Source of the DNA: Patescibacteria group bacterium
GTDB lineage: Bacteria; Patescibacteriota; Gracilibacteria; Absconditabacterales; Absconditicoccaceae
DNA length: 46,037 nt
Direction: 5' to 3'
Assembly: GCA_017992195.1 (NCBI GenBank)
Contig: JAGOPC010000004.1
Location: 1-46,037, forward strand
This document shows, piece by piece, positions 28,609 through 40,196 of this stretch; the first letter of the stretch is position 1; each line of letters starts with the position of its first letter. The position numbers and the translations under genes were made by a program. Under the pieces are notes generated by a model. That model had not been told where the DNA came from, ran no database searches, and saw only the letters and a program-made list of their open reading frames with translations.

Positions 28609-29673
28609 TTATCCGCTGTAGAGTTGGTAGAAAACAAGTATGAGAGTGATGCTTCCGAGGAGTCACTGGATGATCCGAAATCTCATGACTATGGTATACT
28701 CTTTTTGCCCCTTGTGTTCAAGGAGATGATGAAACGGTGCAATCGAAAATAATTTTCTTTTGAAGACTCTTTTTCGGAAGATTTGCAGACCGCTTGAAAG
28801 AAGTTCAACCCGGAAGATCAGAAAGAGAATCATAAATGCGATGAAAAATCCTTCTCTGAGATTGAGCAGGTAGAGGAGCGATGAGACGATTCCTCAGAGG
28901 GCGAGCGCACCGCTGTCTCCCATAAAGACCTTGGCGGGATTTATATTGAAGAGGAGGAATGCGAGCAAAACTCCGGTGAGAATTCAGATTACTGTCGTCG
29001 CAAGATACCATCCATAGAAGAAAGTAACGATCGCAAGTATTCATAGGACGATCACCATCATACCTCATGCGAGTCCGTCGAGTCCGTCAGTGATGTTGAT
29101 AGCATTCGTGATAGCTAATGTCAGAAAAAATGTGCCGATCGGATAGAGCCGGCCGATGTCGATGAACGTATTTGGCAAGAGTGGTCGAAGATTGACTGTT
29201 GAGACGCCGAGCTTGATGAAGAACCGATAGCTGATCCATGCCGCGAGTAAGACCATTCCTACGAGTTTGAGCTTCGCCGGGAGCCCCCTTCCCTTTCCGA
29301 TTCACTTTATATTAAGCCGATCGTCGATCAGTCCTCGGATTCCCATACCAAAGAAACCGAAGAGTATGATGTATGTCTCTTGTCTGGTGAAGAGTGTATT
29401 GTTAATGTAGCCGAGTTGTTGCAAAAGAAATGAGAGCGCTATACCAAGAAACATGATGATCAGAAACATTCCTCATCCCATCGTTGGAGTTCATGCTTTA
29501 TGTCCATGAAGCTTTTGAAAAATCTCAGCGACGCCGCCTCCGACTGCCGTTTCGCGAAGCGACTTTCCAGCCTTCCGGTGCTTGAGCAATCTAATATATG
29601 GCTTATACAAAAGCAGCGCCAAGAGAAACGCGATGAGTGTATAGAGGATGATCGAGTTTAGTTTGAGTAGCAT
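28609..29673 (-). CDS. mraY: Phospho-N-acetylmuramoyl-pentapeptide transferase
   Basis: MraY makes lipid I, the first membrane step of peptidoglycan synthesis. The 354-residue protein has about ten helices and all key loops: HKAGTPTMGGGM, NAINITDGLDGLAGGM (catalytic Asp), NPAKVFMGDSGALALGG and PFHHLLEHKG (the HHH-type motif). Eight TGA codons fall on Gly, for example in AGTPTMGG, DGLAGGM and ALALGG. It lies 18 bp after an HD hydrolase gene. Other mur genes are not in the window. Confidence 0.96.
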
Positions 29674-29691
29674 GTGAGTAAGAGTAAGTAG

Positions 29692-30261
29692 CTAAGAGTT
29701 ATGATAATTTGGAATCTTTGTTTGCCAGTCAAAAGGGTTTGCTCATTCGATCTCTTTTCGTAACGTGCGAGCTCACTCCGTGTAAAGTTTATTATACATT
29801 CATATGAAGATTTCCTTTCGATCACTTGTAAAAGAAAAGCCCTGATGTGATTTTTCATTAATTTCTAACCATTGATCAATATAGTCTGCGTCTTTCATGA
29901 TCTTTGCCTCAAGACTCTCTTTTGCTTCAGCTTCCTCCCGTAGGGCGATTTCTTCTTGGCTAAATGTAGTCTGATCTAACATCTCTATGATCGCTTTATG
30001 TTCATCTCTTGATGCATATCTTCTTTGAAATCCATTAAGATCTCCCGTCCTGCTTTCCGGAATATCGTGAATAAGGGCCATTTTAATGACTTTATTGACG
30101 TCGCATCATTTCTCATTTTTTGCCAACATCCATGCAATTCGCATCACCCTAAATGTATGTTCTGTAACATTCGCCATCGGAGCATCCCCCGAAATATTGC
30201 CAAATCTTTTGACATGTTTTAACGATCAAATCTCGAACAAAAATTCTATATCTCTTTTCAT
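29692..30261 (-). CDS. HD-domain phosphohydrolase (YfbR-like)
   Basis: A 189-residue all-helical HD protein. The metal-binding residues are visible as NVTEHTFRVMRIAW (first His), MALIHDIPESRTGDL (HD pair) and KIMKDADYIDQWLEINE (last Asp). Members close to this, such as YfbR and HDDC2-like proteins, remove phosphate from deoxynucleoside monophosphates. Five TGA codons are Gly, and three lie in the C-terminal tail. The start is the ATG that gives KRDIEFLFEIGSLKHVKR, typical of the family. mraY follows 18 bp later. Confidence 0.85.
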
Positions 30262-30301
30262 GCGGAGTAGGGGAGTGGTCACTTATTGTAAATAATATAT
30301 A

Positions 30302-32482
30302 CTACATATATATATCTCTCGGTTTCGCGCCTTCCTGAGGGCCGACGACACCGCGTTCTTCGAGGATATCCATAATTCTTGCGGCACGAGCAAATCATAC
30401 TCCAAGTTTACGCTGGAGGAGAGTGGCAGAGGCTTTTCTGGTTTGTAATATCACCTGCGTCGCTTGCTGGACGAGTTCTTCGTCGTCTCCCGCGTCGCCA
30501 CCGTATCATCCGCCGGCACCAACATTCTTGCCTGAGAGGATGTTCATGAGCTCTACATTATAGATATCTTCTTCATTGATTCATTTCATGTATTTATCCT
30601 TGATCGCTTGCACGATATCTTCGATCTCCGGAGTATCAACGAACGGTCACTGTAAACGAATCGGTGTGTTGCTATCAACACTCATGAAGAGCATGTCTCA
30701 TCTTCCGAGAAGTTCCTCAGCTCCCTTCGTGTCGAGAATCGTTCTTGAGTCAATCTGCGAAACGACAGAGAATGCGATACGCGTTGGGATATTCGCTTTG
30801 ATCAGTCCCGTCACCACATCGACTGACGGTCTCTGTGTCGCAACGATCAGGTGAATACCGACAGCACGCGCCTTTTGTGCGATTCTCGTGATGCAATTTT
30901 CCGTATCTTTCTTCGTGTTTCTATTCATCATCAGATCCGCTAACTCGTCAATCACGACAACGATACGTGGAAGTGTGTCTCCTGTCATCTTCTTATTGTA
31001 CTCATCAAGTTTCTTCACCTTATACTCTTTCAACAATGTGTATCTTCTTTCCATCTCGTTGACGGTCCACTTCAATATCTTCAATGCCTTATCAGGATTG
31101 GTCTCTACCGGAGCTAACAGATACGGGATACCATCGTACATACCGAGCTCGACCTGTTTCGGATCGACCATAAGAAATTTCAACTCTGACGGACTATTCT
31201 GATAGATCAGTGACAAGATGAACGTGTTCACTCCGACCGACTTACCTGAACCGGTTGCACCGGCAACGAGCAGGTGAGGCATATCTTCAAGCGGCTTCGT
31301 CATAAGCTTTCCGTCGATTCCTATTCCCAATACGAGGTTCGTCAGGTTCTTATTCATGCTCTCAGCAAAACTTGGACTGCCGAGGATCTGTCTCACTCTG
31401 ATCATCTGAGGTTTCGGATTTGGGATCTCGATACCTACGACGTCTGTTCCTGGTATCGGAGCCAGAATTCTCAGCGACTTCGTCTTAAGCGACAACGCAA
31501 TATCTTTCTGATAACTTTCGATCGACGATACTCTGATACCCTCCTGTGGCGCGACTTTGATCTGCACCACTGATGGTCCGATGTTAAATCACTTTATATC
31601 AATAGGTATATCAAACTCTTCCAATTTTGCCTTGATCGCCAGCGCCTTCTGTTCGAGATATGACTGATCGACGTCAAATGTGTTCGCTGAGCCCTCTTCG
31701 AGCAGCTTAATATCAAACGTCGGCTTATCCTTCGGAAACTTAATCACCTTTTGCACCTCAGCCTTCTCCTTGATCTTATTCTGTATCTTATCTTTCAGCA
31801 TAGACTTCAAACTGTCGCCAATTGCTGAACCTTTCTTCGTCACCACTGGTGTTTCCTCTTCTTCGTCTTCATACTCATCTTCGTATTCGATCACCTTCTT
31901 TGCTTTCTTAGGTTCAGGCCTGCCATTTCCACTGCTTTTCATAGAGACAGACGGTAATCTCGGAACCGGTATATTAAATGCCCATATAATCCAGGCAATG
32001 ATTGCTAGCGCTGCTGCCACGATAATCGCCTTGATCGCAAACGGATTATCACCAAAGATACGCTGGAGTATCCACAATATCGGCCAGCCGATATATCCGC
32101 CGTATGATTGATATGCCATGGTTTGCTCCTGGAGTGTGGGAAAGTTGAGGATCGCGGATATCACCATATTTAAGATGATGAATTGTTTCATGATAGTCCT
32201 TCCCAGTCCATCTTTCAAGATAGTCATGATACCTGCGATGATCATCAGACCAAAGAAGATATGGATGCCGATCTCACCGACGATCACCATAACCAACTTA
32301 TTGAAGAGACCTACGATCGGCGAGTCTTTTGCAAACGATATAGAAAAAAAGTAGAGTGCCCCTACCACTATCATGATGATACCAATCTTTTTCCTATCTA
32401 AGACAAAGGTTGCTCTTCTCTTTGCCACTTTCTTTTTCCTTCTTGCCACCTTAAAAATATTTAGTTCGTAAAAACCACTCAC
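30302..32482 (-). CDS. ftsK: DNA translocase FtsK/SpoIIIE
   Basis: FtsK moves chromosome ends across the division septum. The 726-residue protein has four membrane helices in the first 170 residues and an acidic linker ([11 protein letters not shown]). The motor follows, with a Walker A region [20 protein letters not shown] and Walker [15 protein letters not shown]-terminal winged-helix gamma domain ends the protein ([35 protein letters not shown]). Six TGA codons are Gly. The start is a GTG at 32482, because an in-frame TAG precedes it; a -10-like TATAGG lies a few bases upstream. It is about 150 residues shorter than many FtsK. Confidence 0.96.
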
Positions 32483-32550
32483 TACCTATAGTCATGTGGC
32501 TTCCTTTTGCAATCAAAAATGCCCTTCTCTCAGTCTTGACCTAGTATCTA

Positions 32551-32578
32551 TTGACTCTTTGGGGATAAAGGATATTAT
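32551..32578 (+). promoter_or_regulatory. Candidate promoter of the 934-residue protein gene
   Basis: TTGACT (32551-32556), a 16-bp spacer and TATTAT (32573-32578), 29 nt before the ATG. Confidence 0.6.
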
Positions 32579-32607
32579 ATCGAGATCATTTGTTAAGACC
32601 TACAATC

Positions 32608-35412
32608 ATGTCAGAAATACTCGCTAACGATCTGCCTGATCGAGATGATGAACAACCACATGAGAAGGAAGGGAAGTACTACTTGCCCATGGCTCTAGGA
32701 TTATGATATTATGAAGTTTCTGAAGAGGAGTACAATGAGCAGATCAGAAAAAATGATGTATATAAAGCAAAACAAAAAGAAGAGGATGAGCAAAAAAAGG
32801 AATACAAAGATTCATTAGATGAAACTGGCTTTGTGAAGGTGCGAGAAAATGATCGCTTTGTCACCGACAAAGAGTATCAGGACAGGTTGATTGCACTACT
32901 AAAGCAAAACGACCTTAAAAATATTAATGAGATACCATGATTTCAAAAACAGATAGGATCTCAGAGAGAAGGTGGAATTACTGAAAATAACACTTCCCAA
33001 GTCCTAACTCTTGCTAGAGATGTGAAATGAGCTATATTTGATCTTATTACTTCGGACCTCACAAAAGTCAGTGATAGCTATGAGCAGCGTATCATAGAGT
33101 TGCTTGATGAGTACGAGCAACAAGTGACCTATAAAACTATTTCTAAAAAACAATATGTGAAAATAGTAACTCTTTTTAAGATGGGTTGTGTTCATGATCT
33201 CACCCTTTACTATAGATTCGAGAAATTAAAAAAACAAGATAATATTAACTACCATCAGAGAATATATAGGTATGGAAGAGATTTTGGCCAGGAGATAAAT
33301 CTAGAAAAGCTGTCTCCCGAAAGTTCTCTTCTTGATGACACCATGGCTTACTCTCTTATCATATTCGGTATACTCCATGGAACAGTGCAAGCTCAGGAGG
33401 TAGATCCGGACACAGAAAGATTTCATCAAAAATTTAAAACGCTCTATAAACACACGCTTAAGTGTAAGATGGGTGGGTTGTATAAATATCAACATATCAA
33501 TTCTCTGGTGCCGACAGGAGAAGATATATATGATAACGCGACAGCCGAGGATAAAGTATATATTTCATCTCACTTCAAAAATATTCCTTACTTGCAGAGT
33601 GAGGGTTATCGGGAACGTATGCTTACGTATGAGAGAAACCGAATTGCTCGTGAATTGCTTGCTCAGAGAAAGGTAACGCCCGAATTCGCTCAGGAGGTAA
33701 AGAGGCAGGAGAAGAATGAAGCATACAATATCTTGAGGTCTGGTTATATGCAAAAAGTCCTTGGATTTTCTCGTGAAGAACTCAACAAATCAGTAAATGA
33801 AGCAAAAAAAGAATTTGTGATAGAGTTCGCTCATTACTTTGAAAGATTGTCTTTAGATACTTTTGCTATAGATCTTTCAGACACGAAATGAGAATCAATA
33901 AGTTTACAATATCTGCATGATATCTGGCCGGCGGTGAAAGAAGCCGCGATCTATTATGAGCTAGATGTGGATGCTATCGAGAGTGTCATGAAACAAGGAC
34001 TAGAGAGGGCCATGCAAGAAGGTATCGCAAAGTTAAAAAATAAAGAACTTCTCACGAAGGAAACTCTCGTAACGTATAAATGACCTCACCGAAGCACTTC
34101 TTACAAAGGTCAATTAAGAACTATGATGCGTAGAATTGACTACCTTGAAAAGACGATCGCAAATCTTGGTTATAAGGATATAGCTATTGTACAAGAGCGG
34201 CAAAACAACAAAGATCTCTATAAGAAAGACTATAAGGATCATCATACGACGCTTTTTAAAAAGAAGAGAGCAGATACGGTAAAAAATAGATATGGTCTCG
34301 ATGGAACTACTGCTAAAGAGCTACTGTGACAAGTGAGTAATGCGGTAGAGCAGAAGTTTATAGAAGCTACACACGCCCACCTTAAAAGAGAACAGGATAG
34401 ATATCGTGGGATACCATATAGATGACTTCTTGATGGTACGTTATCAAAAATCCTCAATAGTGAAGTGTTGTTTAAGAGAGGATTTTACTCTTTTATGCAA
34501 AGCGTCATACCCGACGATACACCAAGAAAGAGATTTCTCAATAAGGTAAGAAAAAATGTGACAGAAGGGTATCTCACAAAAGTTATTTCAAATCTGAAGA
34601 ACCCAGATGTTGCTAATCACTACTCATATATAGCTTTAGGTCCACTCGTGAAACTTTTTGAGCATTACCGAAAACACAAAAAAGTGGATGCAGATTTTGA
34701 TACATTAAAGCAAAATTATTTCACCTATGTGCAAAGACATGGAGAAGATAGACTACAAAAAGAGTATAAAAGAATAGATGCGTTTCTGGCGGGAGATTCT
34801 CAATTGACACCGAGAGATACGTTTATAGATTTCTATGAAGTCTTTTCGTATTTTACATGATTTTTAAATGATTATCTTCCTAGAAAAAAAACTGAAGAAC
34901 TAACCATAGACTATTCTACTCATAACTATGAGTCATTTTTGGGACAGTATCCTTCAGACTATCTTAATGCTCTCTCTCTATTACATTACTCTCCGGATGA
35001 GGTAGACAAGATAATGCCTCAACAGTTGGTACAAGCTATTATCACTGCTTGTCATAATGTTGAACAACGTAGAGTAAAATTTTGGGAAAAACTGGTAAAA
35101 GAGCGAGTGAAACTTAATGCAATTCCTGGAGGCAAATTGCAAAGAGTAGTAGAAGAGCATATGCAAAATAATGAAGACTCTACTGTAGATGCCATACAAA
35201 GGGCTATACATTATATCCTAGAGAACATGGAAAATATAGTGATGGCAGATATCAAGCTGACTGTTATCAATTTGGATGATATCGGCGGAATATGACCTTA
35301 CGCCAAACACAAGATCAAAGAACTCATCGCAGAGATTCTTAATGAGCGGAAAGCAAAATTTGGTCAAAAGGTCCTGCAGAATGATGAGAATATGCGTCAA
35401 ATAGAGGGCTAA
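32608..35412 (+). CDS. Large cytoplasmic protein of unknown function
   Basis: A 934-residue hydrophilic protein with no signal peptide or membrane helix. It is rich in Lys, Glu, Asp, Tyr and Arg, and most of it looks helical; short stretches such as KAKQKEEDEQKKEYKD suggest coiled coils. Nine TGA codons are read as Gly, and the frame is continuous between ATG and TAA. No domain, catalytic motif or repeat is recognised. It has its own promoter and is followed by a separate promoter for the lipoprotein gene, so it is probably a single-gene unit. It may be specific to this lineage. Confidence 0.8.
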
Positions 35413-35430
35413 TAGCTTCAGAAACAGCTA

Positions 35431-35458
35431 TTGACAAGCGCCTTTCTCAGATTATAAT
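35431..35458 (+). promoter_or_regulatory. Consensus promoter of the lipoprotein gene
   Basis: Perfect TTGACA (35431-35436) and TATAAT (35453-35458) with a 16-bp spacer, 31 nt before the ATG at 35490. Confidence 0.85.
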
Positions 35459-35489
35459 ATTCGAATGATTTTAACCTGTTTTTCTTCCC

Positions 35490-37103
35490 ATGAATAAACC
35501 TTCTTCTTGATCTAATTCTCTTTCTTCTATTGGTTCTACTGGTAGAAACCTCTGAGCAACAGCGTTATTGATTCTGTCGATTTTTGCTGCATCGTGTAAA
35601 GACGGAGATAAGACAGTGTCTGACTTGCCTCCAGCAGCGACTAATCAACCTATTACGCCTCCGGCTCAACCCCAGGAAGAGGTAGAGAAGCATGAATATA
35701 AGAAAATTCCCATCATGTATAAAGATATCACTGTTGGTGATGCAGTATATGAATATGGCTATTTGAAAGAGGCAAAAACTCCGACCTTTGCATCTACTAT
35801 GGGTTCGAGAGTAGACGAACAACACCGTGCTAAAGAGGGAAATTATGTCATCTTTTCTACTACAAATGATCACTACGTTGCATTCGTAAAAAAGAATGTT
35901 GCAGAAGATGAAAAAGACAATCCTAGTAGATTTTCATGTGTTCGTATAGCTGCTGAAAATCTTAGATTTCTGGATGGAACATATATGATCAAAACAAACA
36001 ATGGTGTTTGTGAGTTGCTTCACCTCGTCAATACCGAGTGAGAAACTCCTAGTGCGAACTCTCTTGGTGAGGTGACAGAATATAGATCTCTTGAGGACGA
36101 CAAGATCTCCGAATCTCAGTCTGTAAGAGGTTTTCAATCTGCTGGTTATAAGGGTGTGGTATTCCTTATGAAAGATGGTCGTAAATTATACTATAGACAG
36201 GATGAAATCGTACCAGTGAAGGATGTAAAGTTTGAGGATTTTAAGGTAGAGGATAAGTACAGCGAAGGAGATGAAGGTTCTGCAACGAAAACTGAAAAAT
36301 ATCTTATGCTTAAGACGATCAATGGACATGCTATGCTCGATAATAGTGAAATTACTCACTATGATCAGATCCAATACACTCCTAAAGGAAAGATGCTTCT
36401 CATAAAGAATGGGAACATAGTAAATGCTGAATTCTATGGCGCAAAAGCTTTCGTTAAAGCGATTGCGGAAAATAATCTCTACGAGTCAGTTGCAAATCCT
36501 AACTATAAACACTCTCACGGTGCAAACGCCTCTCTTGAAGAGAAGGAAGAGGATGCAAGAAATAAGGATATCCCTTATAATATCGAGACAAATGTCACTG
36601 CTAAGTTTAAAGGATTTAAGATCAAATACGTAGGTATAGAGTATGGTGAAGGAGACACATATAGCTTCTCTCAGGATGGTAAAAACTACTACACTATAGA
36701 TGATCCCTCTACTGAGAGCGGTAAGGTGTTGGTACGTAAATATACACATGCTGATGAGATTGTCACTCTCAATGGGTTGTCTAAAGACATGGAGATGAAA
36801 CACCTCCTCACAGGAAATTATACGGATGGCGAAGGTAGTTCTATGAGATACCTCGGTGAAGAAAAGGGAGGACTCTATACGATCCAGTACACAGTAGAGT
36901 GACTTTATGGTACTACTGCAGTGCAAAGCGGTGCTCAAGCAAAAAATGCCCTGGAGAAGAAAATTCTTGAACATCCAGCAGGTTATGAGATCGTAGGATA
37001 TTTCATGAATAACAAGCCTTTAAAGGACGAGGATAAATGTCCAAAAGGAACAGTGATCATCATTAAGTACAAGAAAATCGCGACTACTGCTAAAAAGGCA
37101 TAA
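35490..37103 (+). CDS. Large lipoprotein of unknown function
   Basis: A 537-residue protein with a lipoprotein signal: a Ser-rich N-terminus, hydrophobic LGATALLILSIFAASC, and a lipobox AASC giving lipidation at about Cys36, then a Lys/Asp, Pro-rich linker. The mature part alternates short strands and turns, with loosely similar segments around Tyr/Asp-rich motifs (YEYGYLK, LYYRQDEI, YTPKGKMLL, YSFSQDGKNYY) that suggest several small beta modules. Four TGA codons encode Gly, the first two in the signal region. Lgt (1660-2481) would modify it. No family is recognised. A strong promoter precedes it and a terminator follows. Confidence 0.85.
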
Positions 37104-37132
37104 AGCTTCTCATCATATAGTATACTAAGAAG

Positions 37133-37159
37133 AATGTTCCCAAGCGGGAGCATTTTTTT
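37133..37159 (+). terminator. Rho-independent terminator of the lipoprotein gene
   Basis: AATGTTCCC and GGGAGCATT form a 9-bp stem with one G-T pair and an AAGC loop, followed by seven T. The loop is the same as in the terminator at 15295. Confidence 0.8.
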
Positions 37160-37173
37160 ATAAGAATTTATAG

Positions 37174-37204
37174 TATAAAAAAACCGGACGCGAAACGCGC
37201 CGGT
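37174..37204 (-). terminator. Rho-independent terminator of the 782-residue membrane protein gene
   Basis: On the minus strand ACCGGCGCG and CGCGTCCGGT form a GC-rich stem with one bulge, followed by seven T, 31 bp past the stop codon. Confidence 0.8.
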
Positions 37205-37235
37205 CATTGAAACAAACATAAATTTGCAGTATATG

Positions 37236-39584
37236 TTACATTTCTAATTGCTTGCTCTTATTTACATAGGGGCATTTTTCATTGAAAAGCTTATAATATG
37301 CCATGATCTGATCATACACACCGGAAAGAAAATCGTAGCTCCGTACCAAAGGATATATTATCTTTCCCCAGATCTTCCTTCTTTTCTCCCGTTGTTGTTT
37401 CTGCTTCTCTGTAAGCTTTTTATAGTTAGTTTCAGCAATACCCCAATCTTTCGTTGTCACAAGAATGCGGCAGTATTGTAGTATCTCCTCAATGGTATGC
37501 GTTTCAGCCAGTGCTTGATAATCCTTTTGCAATTCTTGCAATAGCTTATCATCAAAGTGAAGCAGGATAAGACTCGTAAGATTCGCATACATCTGATTAT
37601 AATACCCGTCCGTTTGCTTTATAGACTTCTCACAACACTCTACTAAATATTCAATAATATCAGACGCAACTTTGAGATTCTGGTTTATTGTATGAGCAGT
37701 ATTGCGTAGGAACCAGGGATTATGCAGATACGAAAAACGTAATATACCTGTCATCTCCGAGATGTTGAACCGCGAGAAGTATGAACGATATACATAAGCG
37801 TCGGCACCTGCTTTCTCTCTGATTTGTATTTTATCCTCACGTAAATTTCTCCGCATGGTAACCGCTGTTGTTATAAGGCCTATTACTATCAATCCTAAGA
37901 TAACTCCACTGCCTTGCACTAACTCCTGAGGGCTGTAATAGGCTAAAGATCGTACAAAGAATACAAGATAAACAACTATCCAAAACGACCACATCACGTA
38001 TGCAAATCTCATAGACTTTTGAGATGAGCGATCGTCGGCGTTCATAAACGATTTTATAGGACGGACAGTTGCTACCACAGTGATCAGACCCATGACAACA
38101 AGAAATGACCTTAAAAGGTGGTCATAGATAAAGTTGCCGAAGTTTACAAACACCTGGCCTAACCATATAAAGAAGAAGCCAAGATGTTGGCCTATATAAG
38201 CAAAAGCGCTCATAATAGACGCATAGTGAGCAACACAGACGATGAATAAAATAAAAACAGTAGTAAAGGCCCATATAAAAGGCGTCCATACATATTTTTT
38301 GCCATCATCGTATCCAAATGCTTCTGTGCCTTCCAGTATGCTTAACGCGATACTTGAGAGGAAAAAGGAAGACATAAAGAAGGCTACAATGTCGATAGAG
38401 TCGTACCATGCTAACCAGGTATGATGCAGCCACTCGCTTGGTGCCCAATAGATAAATTTGAGTATCGCCATGCCGATAAAAACCGCGACTATAGCAATCG
38501 CACCAGGTCCTCTCTCTTTTATCCATGCTTCGCACGCATCCAACCTTTTTTTGCCGATCAGTATAGCAAAGATAAATTTGAGTAGCGCCATGAAACCATA
38601 TATTATCAATCCGATGATTGCACATAGTATCCATAGGGGAGTAATGCATCCAATGATAAGGAAGATAGAATTGAATCCCGAAAAGTGCAGGTCATGATGG
38701 ATAAGGTTTTGTAAACCAATAGTGAAGATGAGCGGAGATATAACCCAAAATATTAAGTGCATAATCAATGTGGCCCAAAACCCCGGGCAGATATGACTTT
38801 TGAGTTTTACTTCTTCTTTACTCCACGCCTTCCATATAAAGTTTTTCCTTGCTTTCCGATACAACCACCAGTATATGCCGCCATCTTCCTGGTTTACCAC
38901 GAAATCATTGATATGATTTTTGGTAGATAAAAACCTACTGAACTTTTTGTCTTTGAGTGCGTAGTCACTATCCAGGCCATCGGGGTATTTGCCAAAGCCC
39001 ATACCTAGACCTAGGAATGAATACGCCCAGGCGCCTTTGCTAATATACCTTGTGTGGTCGAAAAGATTTTCCTGAAGTAGTGTGGCGTTCAGATTTTTCT
39101 TGAAGGCATATTTGATGCGGTCAAGAAGGTTTACGTTCAGCACAGACGGTTTCTCTTTCGTGAGCAAAACAGCATTATAGTTTTTTTGTATGTGCTCCAA
39201 TTGTTCGGGTTGTAGCCTACGTAAACAGGACTCATAGCTCTGGAAGTCTATATTATATCTCCAAAGCATTTTACGCCAAATGGTTGTTGGAAGGCTTTCT
39301 ATCCATACGATGTAAATAATAAATTTATTACTATTATTGATGAATTCTTTAAGGAAAGCCCTTTTTAACTCGTTTGTTGTACATCCTTCGTATTCATTCT
39401 CCTGTGTATCAAGGAAGTTAGATATATTCCTGACAAATTTCCAGAAGAGTAGGGCTTGAGCCATAATCCCATGGTCTTTTTTAGGAGTAGCAGTGCTAAG
39501 CTGCGTGGCTGCGTCTTTCAGCAGCTTTTTTTCGAATGCCTGCCATCTTTTTTTGATGACGGCTATTATATTTGGTAGATTCAT
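37236..39584 (-). CDS. Large polytopic membrane protein, no UGA codons
   Basis: A 782-residue protein. The first 260 residues are hydrophilic and rich in Lys, Asn and Leu. About eight to ten membrane helices follow, roughly residues 270-590. The C-terminal 190 residues are again soluble and helical. LGLGMGFGKYPDGLD and many Trp residues stand out, but I know no family. It has about 38 Gly and not one is TGA, whereas neighbours use TGA for roughly 10-40% of Gly, so it may be a recent arrival or under different codon pressure. It begins and ends with clear intergenic space and has its own terminator. Confidence 0.85.
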   Translation of the reverse strand: MNLPNIIAVIKKRWQAFEKKLLKDAATQLSTATPKKDHGIMAQALLFWKFVRNISNFLDTQENEYEGCTTNELKRAFLKEFINNSNKFIIYIVWIESLPTTIWRKMLWRYNIDFQSYESCLRRLQPEQLEHIQKNYNAVLLTKEKPSVLNVNLLDRIKYAFKKNLNATLLQENLFDHTRYISKGAWAYSFLGLGMGFGKYPDGLDSDYALKDKKFSRFLSTKNHINDFVVNQEDGGIYWWLYRKARKNFIWKAWSKEEVKLKSHICPGFWATLIMHLIFWVISPLIFTIGLQNLIHHDLHFSGFNSIFLIIGCITPLWILCAIIGLIIYGFMALLKFIFAILIGKKRLDACEAWIKERGPGAIAIVAVFIGMAILKFIYWAPSEWLHHTWLAWYDSIDIVAFFMSSFFLSSIALSILEGTEAFGYDDGKKYVWTPFIWAFTTVFILFIVCVAHYASIMSAFAYIGQHLGFFFIWLGQVFVNFGNFIYDHLLRSFLVVMGLITVVATVRPIKSFMNADDRSSQKSMRFAYVMWSFWIVVYLVFFVRSLAYYSPQELVQGSGVILGLIVIGLITTAVTMRRNLREDKIQIREKAGADAYVYRSYFSRFNISEMTGILRFSYLHNPWFLRNTAHTINQNLKVASDIIEYLVECCEKSIKQTDGYYNQMYANLTSLILLHFDDKLLQELQKDYQALAETHTIEEILQYCRILVTTKDWGIAETNYKKLTEKQKQQREKRRKIWGKIIYPLVRSYDFLSGVYDQIMAYYKLFNEKCPYVNKSKQLEM

Positions 39585-39751
39585 AAAATAGTTTTTTGAA
39601 TGGTTTTTTTGAATGTGTGAATTAATACATTGTGAATTTTTACATGACTGTTAATGAACATATACTGCAGGGCCTATTTTATGGATAGAAGGTTAGAAGT
39701 CAACATAGATGGAGCCGTCCTGTAGTAAGCTTTTTTCTGCATGTGAGACGG

Positions 39752-39779
39752 TTGATTTTAGGGGGAAAATTCCTATAGT
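39752..39779 (+). promoter_or_regulatory. Candidate leaderless promoter
   Basis: TTGATT (39752-39757), a 16-bp spacer and TATAGT (39774-39779). The ATG at 39786 is only six bases beyond the -10 box, so the message would start at or near the ATG. Confidence 0.55.
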
Positions 39780-39785
39780 AGCACT

Positions 39786-40127
39786 ATGAAACGTAGACTG
39801 CTAGCAGCTCTATTATTAAGTATGCTTCTCGGAACTGGAGGAGTCGTTTTTACGCAGCCCGGTTTCGCGGAGGATACGACACAAGCGATCGAGTCTGTTC
39901 AGCAATTGGTAGCGGCTAAAGGGAAATCAACGCTATCTATCGTAAAACACAGTGATGTAGTCAATGCGATCGTGCTATTACTCGCAGAAGGACTCATACT
40001 TGCGGGGCTATTTAATATCGTTACTAAAAAATATTATTCATATAACTTTTCTTATACCCAGGCATTAACGCAAAAGGTGCCGGACAAAGAGAAAGACCGC
40101 AGATTTTCTTGGGACGACGTACTCTAA
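39786..40127 (+). CDS. Small secreted or membrane-bound protein
   Basis: A 113-residue protein with a signal peptide (MKRRLLAALLLSMLLGTGG, cleavage probably after a FAED-like site near residue 29), a short outer stretch, one membrane helix (about residues 60-80, NAIVLLLAEGLILAGLFNIV) and a polar C-terminal tail. No family is recognised and no TGA codon is used. It precedes secA by 69 bp on the same strand and may share its transcript. Confidence 0.75.
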   Translation: MKRRLLAALLLSMLLGTGGVVFTQPGFAEDTTQAIESVQQLVAAKGKSTLSIVKHSDVVNAIVLLLAEGLILAGLFNIVTKKYYSYNFSYTQALTQKVPDKEKDRRFSWDDVL

Positions 40128-40196
40128 TTACGAATTAAAATTCATGAAATATACACGTTATATGGATGATTTTTAATTTTATAAATTTTTTATAGT

